NCBI RefSeq assembly: GCF_003590095.1
Contig: NC_039482.1
Span: forward strand, 6,527,657 to 6,591,656
Reading direction: 5' to 3'
Origin: Trichoplusia ni
Lineage: Eukaryota; Arthropoda; Insecta; Lepidoptera; Noctuidae
DNA length: 64,000 nucleotides
The notes below the pieces were generated by a model. The model worked only from the letters and a program-made list of their open reading frames with translations, had not been told where the DNA came from and searched no databases. The position numbers were made by a program, and so were the translations under genes. Positions within the stretch are counted from its first letter, which is position 1; the number at the start of each line of letters is the position of its first letter. Positions 33,701 through 44,745 of this stretch are shown here, one piece after another.

Positions 33701-34988
33701 AGATACTACTAATATTGAAACACAAAACGAGCTAACGCTAAATACAGATAAAATTCAATATTTAAACGAAGGTGACAATGTGATTGACCTAACAGAAGAT
33801 GCACCGCAAGATTCAAGTAACACCATTTGTTCCAATACACTAAGGAATAGCATATCTGAAGAATCTCATCCACCTATGCCAATTAAAAATGAAAATACCA
33901 CAAATGATTCTAATAATAATTCTAGTGTAAGATCCATAACCTCTATTCACAGTTTTCTGTTGGGGGATTCTATAGATGATACGGATTCTCTTCAAAATAT
34001 CTCACATGAAATTTCTAGTGCAGGTCTATCACAAACACCCCCAATAGGCCCCTCTCACGGAGATTCTAATCATAATCTGAATGATGTATCAACCTCAGCC
34101 CATAATCAAAAATCGAATCCCAGCACAAACAGAAATCCATGTGAAAACAACAAAGAATTAGCAATGAAAATTGAAGATACTACTGATATTGAAACGGACG
34201 TACCTCCGAAGAACGGTTACCATCGAACTCCTGACGTTAGGCTCACGGATAAACAGAAACCGCCAGATATCACTTTGAATGATGATATTACTACTGAAAA
34301 TAACACTTCACATGCTTCCACAATGCAAGATTTATACGATGATATAGTAGCAGTTGTTAACAAAGCGGCTCACACTGTAGGTGAGCATAAAGTACAGTAC
34401 TTATTGCATTTAATTGAATTTAGCTTTTTTATAGCTGATGATAATGCTGGCACTGCAACTTCCGAACAAAATGATAATCAAAAACCTGATTCGGTTGCAA
34501 ACGATGCCACTGTAAGTAATAAACAAAAACCCAAAAAACCTGCTAAGTATCGCTCTGTTATGATGTCAAGATTAATTGACAAATTGAAAGAATTCGAAGC
34601 AGACGATGATAATATAAATATTAAAATCAAACATGAGTCTTCTACTAACGCACCTGATGAAACGCTGTCTAGTTCAGGTTCTGAAAATGGTACTAACGTT
34701 AAAGGCTTGACCGCCGGCGCGTCAGAAAGCAGTACCTCTCATTTAGTGTCTAAAAATGGAACGAATAACAGAACTTTGAACGGTAATGTTAAAGGCAATA
34801 TAAATACATTGAAGGAGGATTCTCAGCAAACTGCTTCAAAAAATTCTTTAAAACAAGATGAGGCTGTAAATATAATGATTCAAAATTGTATTGACTGTAA
34901 CATTTCAGACGAGAGGGTCGAAAGATTAAAAATATTGAGAAATGTATTGCAAATTGAAGACGAGACTGACATAGTCATAATTGATTAA
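30750..34988 (+). CDS. Low-complexity nuclear-type protein with four tandem SIM-like repeats
   Basis: One long exon; the ATG at 30750 gives 1412 residues ending in TAA at 34986. A strong acceptor (TTTCATTTCAG, ending at 30723) lies 26 bases upstream, so a 5' UTR exon is likely. The N-terminus is Lys/Ser-rich with nuclear-localisation-like clusters (KSKSKNKASSKSKKSK; AIKKRRKSCPS). Residues about 450-490 contain KLSGDVLLFKLEDG and KKNMSLFLLCVDD, which align with GLNGEIELLCKN and LKNFSLFRFMLI in the preceding gene. Residues about 512-1149 are four tandem units. Units 2-4 carry VIDLTEDAP at about 693, 853 and 1011, a SUMO-interacting-motif-like core with acidic flank; unit 1 has AIDRTEDAP. The protein ends DIVIID. 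No Cys/His module remains. Function unknown. Confidence 0.72.
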   Translation: MDLHNGPNASHNDQLRSVQTRHKDSKNKNHKRKDRKSKSKNKASSKSKKSKTPTIHKTPLNKTDELFDVPSSAVLSNYTFVPSQNGGNTVKLRRMSTTSPPSTPAASSSRVKNNEVLSEAQPNPKKAEKEDSYNMNANTLNDPTTSDVTQGFKIPKKRTRSKSFAKESSAIKKRRKSCPSLDECYGDCPNASSSARKYKEYNQNSSNISREKQGNNKKQQLHETAIDHRPRTRQRTKSCCIPETNKDLLATNPKKIPSSPKSLVDSLYFSSHGDANCSIQQQSKPRRNNVSVDKSHNSNETINEATKPFQSKIIHRDQTNSLPSSSVLHNVVSNHKKRPNTRKVVNHEEVPKSALLGVNNCTYVDENAINDATMHHNSTLKKEDIKISTKGLKNKPCITHHRNSRYIKKSSYKNLRKQRLSNNKSLIRTRRRSNSTDYKKIGKLIYDKRANIIKLSGDVLLFKLEDGAKNLGIKSIKKNMSLFLLCVDDSFAKTNDIQSIDEILEEPSRNTDKIQDLNEDDNAIDRTEDAPQDSSNAVGSNTLEKHSPSKNILRNSISEGSHPSKPIKSEIITNDSNSNSNVKKNTLIHSFLLGDSIDDTDSLQNISHEISSAGLSQTPPIGPSHGDSNHNLNDESTSAHNQKSNPSTNRNPCENNKELAMKSEVKNTTNIETQNELRLNTDKIQDLNEDDNVIDLTEDAPQDSSNTICSNKLRNSISEESHPPTPIKNENTTNDSNNNSSVRSITSIHSFLLGDSIDDTDSLQNISHEISSAGLSQTPPIGPSHGDSNHNLNDVSTSAHNQNSNPSTNRNPCENNKELAMKSEVKNTTNIETQNELRLNTDKIQDLNEDDNVIDLTEDAPQDSSNTICSNKLRNSISEESHPPMPIKNENTTNDSNNNSSVRSITSIHSFLLGDSIDDTDSLQNISHEISSAGLSQTPPIGPSHGDCNHNLNDELIAANHQKSNPSTNRNPCENNKELAMKSEDTTNIETQNELTLNTDKIQYLNEGDNVIDLTEDAPQDSSNTICSNTLRNSISEESHPPMPIKNENTTNDSNNNSSVRSITSIHSFLLGDSIDDTDSLQNISHEISSAGLSQTPPIGPSHGDSNHNLNDVSTSAHNQKSNPSTNRNPCENNKELAMKIEDTTDIETDVPPKNGYHRTPDVRLTDKQKPPDITLNDDITTENNTSHASTMQDLYDDIVAVVNKAAHTVGEHKVQYLLHLIEFSFFIADDNAGTATSEQNDNQKPDSVANDATVSNKQKPKKPAKYRSVMMSRLIDKLKEFEADDDNINIKIKHESSTNAPDETLSSSGSENGTNVKGLTAGASESSTSHLVSKNGTNNRTLNGNVKGNINTLKEDSQQTASKNSLKQDEAVNIMIQNCIDCNISDERVERLKILRNVLQIEDETDIVIID
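32281..34196 (+). repeat. Coding tandem repeat, four units of about 450-510 bases
   Basis: Units begin with CAGATAAAATTCAA at 32281, 32791, 33271 and 33745, giving periods of 510, 480 and 474. All keep the reading frame. Units 2 and 3 are almost identical, even at synonymous sites; unit 1 is the most diverged. Shared landmarks per unit are VIDLTED (AIDRTED in unit 1), SFLLGDSIDDTDSLQNISHE and PPIGPSHGD. This is recent expansion or gene conversion. Short-read assemblies could miscount the units. Confidence 0.9.
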
Positions 34989-35250
34989 ATCAGACATGAT
35001 AATAGTAGCGTCAAAAGGCGTCTTGAAAAACTAGCTGTAGAAACCCAAAGATATTCTACTAGTCAAAACCCAGGATACTTGTTTGTATTCTGGGTGTCCA
35101 CAAGTCTTTTCCCAGATGAACTTTTTGACTTCATCAGCAAGATTGATATATCCGTATCCATTGCCACCAACTCTCACTCTCAACGAAAAGCTCGCTATCT
35201 TGGTTCTACGAGTAACGCAACCCTGAGGGGTTGCAGCCCGAGAAAAGATC
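34989..35250 (+). other. Open frame continuing in phase past the stop of the repeat protein
   Basis: After the TAA at 34986 the same frame stays open to TGA at 35248-35250, 86 sense codons. It contains PGYLFVFWVSTSLFPDELFD and ISKIDISVSIATNSHSQRKA. Composition differs from the Asn/Ser-rich protein before it. It may be stop-codon read-through, a former C-terminus cut by a recent stop, or chance. Confidence 0.3.
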
Positions 35251-35546
35251 TATGAGGTCAGTATACATTTTTCCCTTTCGCTTTTTTAATGTCAATAGGA
35301 AAGATTTTGTTTACAGTGTCCGTCTAATACTTGAATGCATTACTAGGGATACGTATTTTTTTTTGTCCTGCAAACTAGCATTAGCAACTCATAAAAAAAC
35401 AGTCTCGGGGAATAAGGCTAACGCAAGACAAAGTGACACGAGGCCTATGTCTAGCAGTGGCAGGAAAGAGGCTGCGGATGTTGTTAACTTATAACTGTAC
35501 TAAAATAGTGTAAACATTACAAATAATTCATGTCTTTTTATTTCAG

Positions 35547-35663
35547 TTCGTGACAACTACAATACATCCTCGCAACGCATCGGAACTGTATGACGACATC
35601 AAGTCTACTCATCAAATTAATCATACAACTGTATTTAGTGGGGGCCTATCACAGCCTCTTCAA
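35547..35663 (+). other. Orphan exon-like segment
   Basis: 117 bases between TTTATTTCAG and GTAAGATT, open in phase 0 throughout, including TTIHPRNASELYDDIKSTHQ. Splice borders are good, but I could not find a partner exon with matching phase. It could be an internal exon of a transcript shared with the repeat protein. Confidence 0.3.
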
Positions 35664-38110
35664 GTAAGATTTTGCTGCACCGTACATTGCGTCGTCCGCC
35701 TTGAAAGGAGGTAATAGGCACCCACTATGAATAAAAAAAACATGCTTCCTATATGTATGTATGTTAAGTATCCTAGCATTTATATGTATATTTAAATGAT
35801 GTTCTATAATGTAGCACTATATAAAATCTGTATATTTTGACTTTTTGACATACTTTCATACTTATGCTTATCTCAATCTTCAATGCTAATCCGGGGCTAT
35901 AAACAGTCGATAATCGATTAAAAAGAATAATGAGCGGAATCCCTTAGATTCAACCTTTTTTATCCTATCTTTGTATGTGGTTATATGTAGATCAGAAGAG
36001 TAATCGTATTTTCAAAATACTTAAGGGAATAAACATAAAAAAGTTGTCACTACTATTTTATCCAAATCTAATGACATGGTAAGACGATTTGTTATTTAGC
36101 CGGTAAACCAATAACTTAATGGGCTATACTTTTACTGGGCTATCCAATTGTAAACAGATAAGTTATTCATGCAAAAATAACCAGTAATATACATTTTTTT
36201 GTCACTGTGTGACTTGACATCGTGACAAGGTAAAAGGTATATGTATAAAAATTATGTAATATTTTTAGGAAACTTAAATTTACTTAAAGGGACACCCTGT
36301 CCCCCTGACTTCGGTTATGCGTTGATTTGTGGGACATCCTGTATAAGTGTTCGTGTAAAGACAGTTCAATTCATGGACCCTTGTTGTTGTTTATGTTTTT
36401 TATTTTATGTTTAACTTTAATGAACGATGATTAAGTTAAATTTATAGTACTTACGTTAGTAAAGTTCGCCGTTATATAATTATATGATTTAATAAATAAC
36501 TTATTGTTAAGTTAATAAACAAAAAAATGTTATTTATTTTACGTAATTCTAAATGTATGAAAATGTGATTCGTAGAAAAAATACATTCATTTAAAATTTA
36601 ATTTAACAGTGAATGTGTATTTAGTGAGAAAATGCAGTAAAACCTATGGTATAAACCCATCATGACGCATGTTGTATTGACCGTAGCAAACTGCACCTGT
36701 ATTTTCAAATAATTAATATTATACTTGATAATTAAGTTACAACACTAATTATGAAGCCCCTTAAACATTATGCAAATTATCCATAAAAAATCGATGAAAA
36801 GGCTGTGTAAATGCAGTGTAACACCAAAACGTCACTTATACTGAACCGCCGTCACTTTGTCAACATTATATCCCTGTCATTTTAAGATAAGTTTAAGTTA
36901 GTGACTGAAATAAAGATGTAAGGTCTATTGATGTTGTTTCAGGTTTCTAAAATTGTATTGTGAAAGTAGCAAATTAGTAATATTAACCATTGAGAATTGT
37001 ATTAATAAGTAACTATTGAGAATTTAAATATAATTGTATAGATCAACAAGTGACTTCTTTAAATGTTCATACATCTTAATTCCGCTGTATTACTTATATT
37101 TAAGGATTTAGAATTTTTGATTAGTAGATCATATTGGATAAAATGATATTTTCTAAAAATATTTCTTGCTATTAATGTTTGTAAGGTTGGAACGATAGGG
37201 TAACGTTTATTTCCAAACGTAAATACGTGACCAGCAACTTACCTACGTTGTCTTGTTATAAATAAACGCAAAATATGTCGGAGAAATGTAGCCGAACTAT
37301 TTTATAAACCTTTATCGTCGACGAATATTTTAAAATTAACATTTTAATAAGTGTCTATCTATATTATTCTTCGATATACGTATTTCTGTGTATTCATATC
37401 ATATCTGTAGGGAAAAAAGTAGCGCTAGTCTTTTATCGTTCATTGTAGAAAATTTTAGAAAAATAAAAATGAACAACAAATATTGCTTCAATATCCCACG
37501 ATCGTGTTTTATTAAAACCTCTTTCTTTCTGAAACACCCAAAAATATAGAAACAAATATTTGTAAATGTAATAAAACTTTGTCTCGTTGGTTTAATGTTA
37601 GCAAGACCGACCATCGGACATACGGTTACGGGTTCGAAGCCCGCGTAAATACAAAAAACATGACTTAACCTTGATCTTTGAGAGTCGTCATTACATTTCT
37701 AAAAATCTGTATTACTACATATAGTCTCACATTTCATATACATATTATGAAATCGAGTTGGTACACTGTTAGCGCCAATTCGTGTAGTGGCACGAGCAGA
37801 AGCTGCTTTCTTTCGATCGACAGGTAATGATCCGGATAAGTTGATAGCTCTCCAGTCCGTTTATTTAGGTGCAAAAAAGGTAAAAAATCTTAGTGTCGTT
37901 TGTAAAAAGTCATATTAAATTAAAAAACGATTGATATAAGTGTCAGAAAGATTTGATTTGGTAATTTTTCTCTTTGTTTTACAAAAGACAAATCAAGTCA
38001 AAATCAAATACAAATTGTATAAATTCCTTGAAGTAGGTACAGATCGGTAACTCCTTCTTGGTTTGCTTCGAAAGCACCAGTTCAGTACGGAAACAAATAA
38101 AAAAAAAACA
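35664..38110. other. Intergenic AT-rich stretch
   Basis: No convincing coding exon. It holds a fragment at about 36290-36350 with GGGACACCCTGT and GTGGGACATCCTGTAT, a common lepidopteran repeat phrase. A tRNA-like SINE remnant lies at 37580-37655 (GGTTTAATGTTAGC and GGGTTCGAAGCCC). The rest shows nothing I can name. Confidence 0.4.
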
Positions 38111-38458
38111 ATGCCAAAGCAGTATCTGGAGTAAGACCGCCGCTGCACGTTGGTCTGGTCTGTAAGAGCCAAAATGGGTGCGATGTTCAGCTACAGGAAA
38201 TATTACTTCAATACATTTCAAAACCCTCTACTAAGTTTTTTTTTAAGTCGCAACACTTGTTGTTTTTTCAGTAAATCCTTCCTTTTTATTGAAACGCCCA
38301 CGCCCGAGAGGCCGAGACCCGAGCAGAGCCGATCTCCGACCGAGTTCAACGCGTCGTCTGACATTTTGCGACTTCCTGTCCTACCTAAGCGCGCCGCAAC
38401 GTACGTCGTACTCGGAAGCGGTTTGCCGTTGATACCGGTGGTTGTACACTTGTTGTGA
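38111..38458 (+). CDS. Small two-exon gene, 68 residues, unrecognised
   Basis: Exon 1, 38111-38130 (ATG CCA AAG CAG TAT CTG GA, donor GTAAGA); exon 2, 38272-38458 (acceptor TTGTTTTTTCAG). Phase 2 is respected. The product starts MPKQYLDKSFLFIETPTPER, contains SRSPTEFNASSDILRLPVLP, and stops at TGA 38456-38458. The exon is GC-rich relative to its surroundings, supporting coding. No domain or signal peptide is recognised. The next gene begins 86 bases downstream on the same strand, so the two may form a single transcript. The opposite strand is also open here, which lowers confidence. Confidence 0.4.
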
Positions 38459-38544
38459 TAAAATAAATTGTGCTTAATTTTACTCAATTATCATTGTCGT
38501 ATTGATCTTTACTATCTGAGTAGTCTTCTTCTAAATCGTTTACG

Positions 38545-39675
38545 ATGACTGTTACGAAGAAGCCAAAAAATCCGGAGGATATTGCGTTTGATGAGGAACC
38601 TGTTCTTGCCTTGGAAAATGCGTTTGCAGCATTTAGGCTGACTCGTCCGAGGTCCCCGCGGCCTCCTCTGCCTGCTATCTTCTTCAACAGCACCTATTTC
38701 GACAGCTTTTTCCAACGCTGCAACTACTGCGGTGAGTTTTGCCTATTAATGTGTTGTATTTGTTTACTAAACAATTTTATCCGACGTTAATCGTAATCTA
38801 TTATGTAAAAATCTTGATTTTTACTGTTTTATTTTGTTTTGTTATTTATTTTAGCATATCTAGGAAGTTTCCATGCGACATTGGAACGGAAAACAAAAAG
38901 TATTACAAATCTAAATTCCTTTTATACTTACTCAACTTAATTTTTGATATTTGATATATACTACACATATTTGCATAAGTAAATGAATTTCGTTACTTAC
39001 TTAATTCACTATGATAATTTTTATTTATTATTTTTTTATTATCATTGGCAAATTATTCATCAGCCATATATAATACCTCCATAGATTATTTATAATTATA
39101 GACTCTTTGTTCTTCTTGTAGTTACCAAATACTTCAATCTGGAGCCATGGGACCTGACCCTGGGCTTCTACGACAAGGACTATTGTAGCTGCTCCTTGAA
39201 GAGGATTGTGAACCGTGTCAAGGGCCTGCCGGAGGATAGTAAGTAGCTCTATACTTTTTTTAAATCTATTATTTATGAATCTTCAGTACACAGCTCTATA
39301 CTTAAACTTCAATTAGAATCAGGTGCTACAGTTGTATAATATAAATTATTAAGTTCTTGATTTCTCTGACAGTTAAAGCACTGAATATAATATTATTGAA
39401 TTTCAACGTTGAAGGCTGTGTTTTTTGCCAAAGCGATTGCATAAAAAAAACCTTGCATAAAATCCATTCTTTATTAATTATTTTATACTAAATTGTAAAG
39501 CATAATTATCAAATAAATTTATTAAAACAGCTTTTTAGCAGCATTAGCGAATAATTACTATAATATTTCAGCGAATTAACTTTATTTTTTTTCCTTTACA
39601 GCAGGACTGAATACTCTGAGGGACTGTCCTCACCGTGTGATTCCTCACAATTTCGCCCTAGAAATTGATAACTAA
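38545..39675 (+). CDS. Unrecognised 125-residue Cys-containing protein, three exons
   Basis: Exons 38545-38731, 39122-39238 and 39602-39675, all with GT-AG borders and chained phase 1 then 1. The protein starts MTVTKKPKNPEDIAFDEEPV, then contains LTRPRSPRPPLPAIFFNS. A Cys-bearing middle follows (FFQRCNYCG, FNLEPWDLTLGFYDKDYCSC), and it ends CPHRVIPHNFALEIDN. Two CxxC/CxC pairs might bind metal, but the pattern matches no family I know. The last intron ends in a tandem acceptor (TTTACAGCAG), so two isoforms differing by one codon are possible. A poly(A) signal follows at 39888. The three-exon phase chain makes this a real gene with good likelihood; function unknown. Confidence 0.62.
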
Positions 39676-39887
39676 TGACTTCCACAATATTATATCCCAG
39701 TGGAAAGTCATTACCCCACCAATATTTATTTGTAGTGATCCATGTCTATCAGTAAATGTTGCTTCATATTGTGATAATTTTTTAATCAAATTTAAACTTT
39801 ATATTTTTTATATTGAGTTTAATAATTGCAGCTAAGCTGGTAGGAAAGATTTTGACCTGTTTGGCTATCCTCAGAATTGTATATCAA

Positions 39888-39893
39888 AATAAA
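39888..39893 (+). terminator. Poly(A) signal AATAAA of the 38.5-kb gene
   Basis: AATAAA about 210 bases past the stop at 39675, on the same strand; a typical insect 3' UTR length. Confidence 0.5.
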
Positions 39894-41254
39894 ATATTAA
39901 CAAGGTGTGCAACACCAAAGAGTTAACTTGCACAGCTTAACACAAGGGTAGTACTGTTTTTTTTTTTCATGAAGGAGTTGAAAATGGTCTGATTGTTTCT
40001 ATTTTGTTTTGATCTAAAAAGGACTGGGGTCTTAGATTGTCTATTTACTTCATGTATTGATTGTGCCAAATTTACTCTGAAGCGCAAAATCTTATTGAAA
40101 GCAGTGATTGTAACATGCAGGGATTAGGATAGGGCTGTTAGCGCGATTGTTTTTTTATAATTAAGTTTTAATGAATACTCAAAAATTACTCAATTGAAAA
40201 GCAGTAATTATCATGCTTAATTCTCAAGATTACAAAATCATCTTGAAGTTGACTTTTTTTAGTATTTTTTATTATTTAGGTTATTTAATTTACAGACTTT
40301 AATTTATAGAGTAAGTTTTTAATGATGGTTTCTAGTCATTTTTACATTTATATTAATATAAGTTGCTGTATTCAAACTTGATGTATTTTGCTTCTCCCAA
40401 TACACCTTGTAATCCAATGTTTGTTTCATTTATAAAACTTCCCCATGATTCAAAACATCTTATTAAGCTGATTGGCATATTGCTACTTAAAATATTTTTC
40501 GTATAATTCTTGATAGGAAATAGTTATAAATATCGTAACTTGAGCTCTGGGATTAATAGATAGGATAGGGCTTTGAAATAATTTATTGAACAAATTAAGA
40601 TATAATGATATCTCTTGACTATTTTATAAAAGGAAGCAGTTTTCGCTTGTAAAATAAAAACGGGACAAGACAAAATTCGACTCTATCCCGGCAGCCTTAT
40701 TCACCCCTTTTTACCGAAGCTATTGTGCATTCCTAATAGCATATCGTCAAAAGATCTAGAGTTAATGAAACTACAGACTGTAATCGTTATTGTAACTATA
40801 AATTAATCTCAAACCAAATTAAAATGCGAACATAAAATAATAGAGCGACACAGGGAAACTATATTGATTTGACCTGAGCTCTTCGTACGCATAGGTCTCG
40901 ACGCAGGTACCTAGTACATGTCTATAAACCTATAGTATCTGCCTGCACTGTGCACCGGACGAAGCAATCAATAACGAGACGAGACAGAGAATCTGCTGTT
41001 GCTAGTGGATTCTGAATGTTTTATGATGTATGTACCTACACTACCTACGTAGAAATATGAATAGACATAGCGTTCAATGGCTGCTGTCTGCTGGTCTATA
41101 AGTTCGTTTTGTAATAATTTGGTATTGAATGGCAGGTACATATGCATACATCTTGTGGTAACAATTAATTATTTAGTTAATCAAAAGCAAGATAGCTAGT
41201 AAAAAAGATGGTAGAGTTTTGATTATTTCATAAAAATATCTCTACTAAAAGATG

Positions 41255-41430
41255 CTACTAATATTATAAACGCGATAGTTTGTACATAAGTAGGTCTGCA
41301 TAGATGTTTGTTACTCTTCCACGCAAAAACCGAAATTTGGTACACTAATATTTTATAACCTGAATTAACAAAGAGGATAGATTTCTTTGTTCCCGGAGTC
41401 GTTGCACGCGTTGGTCCAACGGTCAATCTT
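41255..41430 (+). mobile_element. RTE/Helitron-type dispersed repeat remnant
   Basis: Starts TAATATTATAAACGCGATAG and continues with TTACTCTTCCACGCAAAAAC and TTGGTACACTAATATTTTAT. This is the complement of the family seen at 55466-55682, whose end reads CGCATTTATAATATTAG. No coding capacity. Confidence 0.5.
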
Positions 41431-42021
41431 TCATAAAAATGACTCTCCTTAATTGTGAAAAAATATTAAAATAATGGATGTTTTATCGACTTGGGTATTT
41501 TTTGTTGTTGATGTTTGAATGAAGATTGAATGAAGAGCTTTTTTGCAAAAGCTTCATGCCAAGTAAATTTATCTATCAGGTATATTATTTAAAGGGGAAG
41601 AGAGCATACTTAGAGAAAAAGAAGGTGACAAAAGAGATGATAAATTATAAGCATCTACACAACAGATACGTATATAAATGTATTAGTAGGTAATCAGTGA
41701 TTCCCTTTTCAGTAGCGTGTAAGTAAATTTTGTATAAGGTACAATCGGGTTGAAGCATGGAATCCATGTGTATAAAAACCCCTTAATATCAATAAAGATT
41801 TAATTTTTTTTATAAAATTGCTTGGTCCGAATTCCACTAGCAAGACCCTAATTAGTTAGAAATAAATATACTTAGTATGTAAAGTATTTTTTAATATCAC
41901 TATTGGCTCATTAGTGGATTATTAGTGATTATTAGATTACTACAAAAATAATGATGTGCCATTCATTTTATCATAATTCACACATGTTGTAACCATGTTA
42001 GATGAAATCAATTTCACAATA

Positions 42022-42057
42022 AATTCACATCTCGCATTAGTGAGCGAGATGTGAATT
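42022..42057. repeat. Perfect 14-bp hairpin
   Basis: Arms AATTCACATCTCGC (42022-42035) and GCGAGATGTGAATT (42044-42057), with an 8-base loop ATTAGTGA. It borders the CpG-rich block that follows. Confidence 0.7.
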
Positions 42058-42059
42058 AA

Positions 42060-42260
42060 TATTATTCATCGTTCTATCGTAAAATACGAATTTGGCGGGA
42101 CAATCAACAGGCGTGCTATTCGTCAAACTTCGGGTGCGTTCGGCTTGTGACGCAAATGCAAGGATTGCAGGCAGCCTATAGCGTATCCGGCCCGCGGTCT
42201 GCCCCCCGCGTGTCATGAATGCGTCTGCCATCGATCTAGCCGTGCTGTGAGACTCCGACT
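42060..42260. promoter_or_regulatory. CpG-rich island, possible promoter or 5' exon
   Basis: A GC- and CpG-rich patch (GCGTATCCGGCCCGCGGTCT, CCCCGCGTGTCATGAATGCG) in AT-rich surroundings. No ORF chain is found. It may be the start of an unseen transcript or a repeat fragment. Confidence 0.25.
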
Positions 42261-44539
42261 GGATTTATTACAAACCCATTTGAATGACTCGATTTATGAT
42301 GCTATAGGTAAGTATGCATTTAATATGAACGTTTAGGGTGCGCGTAATGGGGGTTAGGACATCGACGCTGTGTAAAAATATGAAAACAAGTATGGATTCT
42401 GAGTTCGATTTTCTAAATTAAGTTTATTTGAAGAAGGTTCCGCGATTAAATGGTTATGTAAGATTATGGGCCTTTAGGTATATTTATGACTAATTGTGGT
42501 AGCTACTAGTTAGTATCTAAAAAAAAGATATTTTATTCCAGTTTGATGTTTATTATAATTATCTTAGGAAGACATGGACTGATCTAATTTGCTGCAAGAT
42601 GGCTATGGGAGTTCCGCTATAAAACGAGAAAACCCCCTCGAGTTTGGGTTCTTTTCATTTGTATTAAGGAATTCATTGATCCTACATTTCTGAAAGTTTT
42701 GACAAGCCTTGACATACTACATATTATTAAATTGATGTGTGTAAAATGTTCTTTTTTTCTGTAAATGTATCAACAGTGTAAACGTATAAAACGTATTTGG
42801 TTTTTTTTTCTTTCCATTTTTATAGAAAGACTACTTACTATTTTACGCTGTGCTTGCATAAAACATAATATTTTATAAAATATACTGTAAATACCTACAT
42901 CTATTTTTAAAAAGAGTAACTTATGGAGTTTCTTGCCGGTTCTTCTCCTTACGAATGACATTTCGGAACCGAGCAACTACAGTTATCCTTGTAACTTTTG
43001 ATCTTGACATAAAAAGGTATGCTTCAAAGCTGTTTAAAAAAATGGATCATCTTTTCCTTGGCTGGAGGCTTTTAAAATTCGCTGATGAAATTTAAAAGTT
43101 GATGAAAAAAAAGAGTTCACTTAAATTTCATACAAGCATTGACACTTGTTTACGAAACAGTTGTTTCATCACATAGACAAACCATTAGTGTGAGTAACGT
43201 ACCTTGAGAAAGTTCATCAAAGTAGTAAACGAAAAAGAACCTTAATGCAGGTTGCGTTAACATTGTATTCCTTTGTACAGACTGTTCATATATTTATATG
43301 AGTATATCTTCTCAAGTTTGTTTCCACAACATTCGTACAGCACGTTACGATATTTAAGACAGGAAATTTATCGTTGTTATGGTTGTTCGTTGCTGGGGAA
43401 GATAGTTTTAACTTAAAAGGAATCCAGCCGGTAAAAAGCTGCCGGAGCGGAACCTACCAGATTTCTTTAATACCTACTCAAAAACCACTTTCACAATAAC
43501 ATTTTTTTGACTAAAAAAATGTTACACCTTTATACTTTTTGACCTACGTAGGTTTAAATTTAAACTCTGTTTAAGTATCGTAGGGAAACAAACTAGCGTA
43601 TTTACTTAACTCTACTTACCTTATCTGGAAAAAGAGTTGCTGCTTCGATGCTCATATGAAGAAAATTGACGTAATTAAATATATAGTCGGCATTTAATAC
43701 GTTAATTTAGGTGGATAAATTTCGAAATTGTGTAGATTGAAAAAAAACAAAACTTTAAATATTATTTGTGCGTATTTATTACATAAAATGACATCAATAA
43801 AAATTTGTGTAACTTAATACAATGGAAACATTCACAACATAAGAAAAGAGTCCCCTACCACACGTTTCGAATATCGAAAATTGTTCCATTTTCAAAGTAT
43901 TTTTTTAATTATTTGATGCATGCCTAATTATACTGAGGCTTAGGAGACAGAGAGACTTACTCTTTTCACCAAGGTCCTTATGTTTTACGATATTTGTTAA
44001 GCATTACCACCACCATTGGCATTGACTTACACGGCTGGGTATATGCCTCTTTTGTATATGAAATTCTCCTCTGCCTCTCAGATGCGAAAGGCGAGAGAAG
44101 ACAAACATATCCTATTCCTGTTGTTTTTATAAGTATAAATAATACCTAAAAGTTTGTTGCTACCTTGGGCCGTCTACGTCCCTTATTTTATAGAGCAGGG
44201 GATGGTAGATCCCCATCATATTTTAGATTAAGGATCTCAACTCAAAGATTTTCAAGGCATGAACGCATGTTGGCCCTGTGTCACTCAGCGCTCTGCACGC
44301 CTTCTTCCCATGAAGTCTCGTGAACCTTAGAAGACTTAATATTTCGATACAAACCGATAATACCAATACCCATAATAATTAGGTATAGCACAATGTAATG
44401 CAGTTGACTATCGTTTAATACATTTCATGTTTTGATGTGCATCTTTTCATAAATTTAAAACCATGGTTAATTATTAGCTTTGCTATGAATAAAATATTTA
44501 TTTATCATTTTATTAAAAAAAAAAGCAACAACAACAACA

Positions 44540-44745
44540 CGATACCCGTTTTTTAGACTGGTTGTCAGACTTTCTAGCTACTGACTACCTGTAACGACTG
44601 AAAATATGTATGAATAACAGCATTAACAGCCACGAACCGGAGGAAAGATGGTAACCCATCTACGGACCGACCGGGTAGAGCGTTAACCTGTGATCAATCA
44701 ACTTGTGCATTTATAATCTAGCCTCGAGCTCCTCCGAATAAAATA
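44540..44745 (-). mobile_element. 5S-rRNA-headed SINE, reverse, truncated
   Basis: Reverse member of the 9730/13490/24905 family. GATGGTAACCCATCTACGGA and GCGTTAACCTGTGATCAATC are the reversed head, and TAGACTGGTTGTCAGACTTT is body. The 3' end of the element is missing. Confidence 0.55.

Noticed and set aside
37580..37655. Possible tRNA gene
   Set aside because: A-box- and B-box-like phrases are present, but no acceptor stem or clean cloverleaf forms; more likely a SINE remnant.
38218..38715. Minus-strand open frames opposite the two small genes
   Set aside because: They lack splice continuity, whereas the + strand exons chain in phase with good borders and a downstream poly(A) signal.
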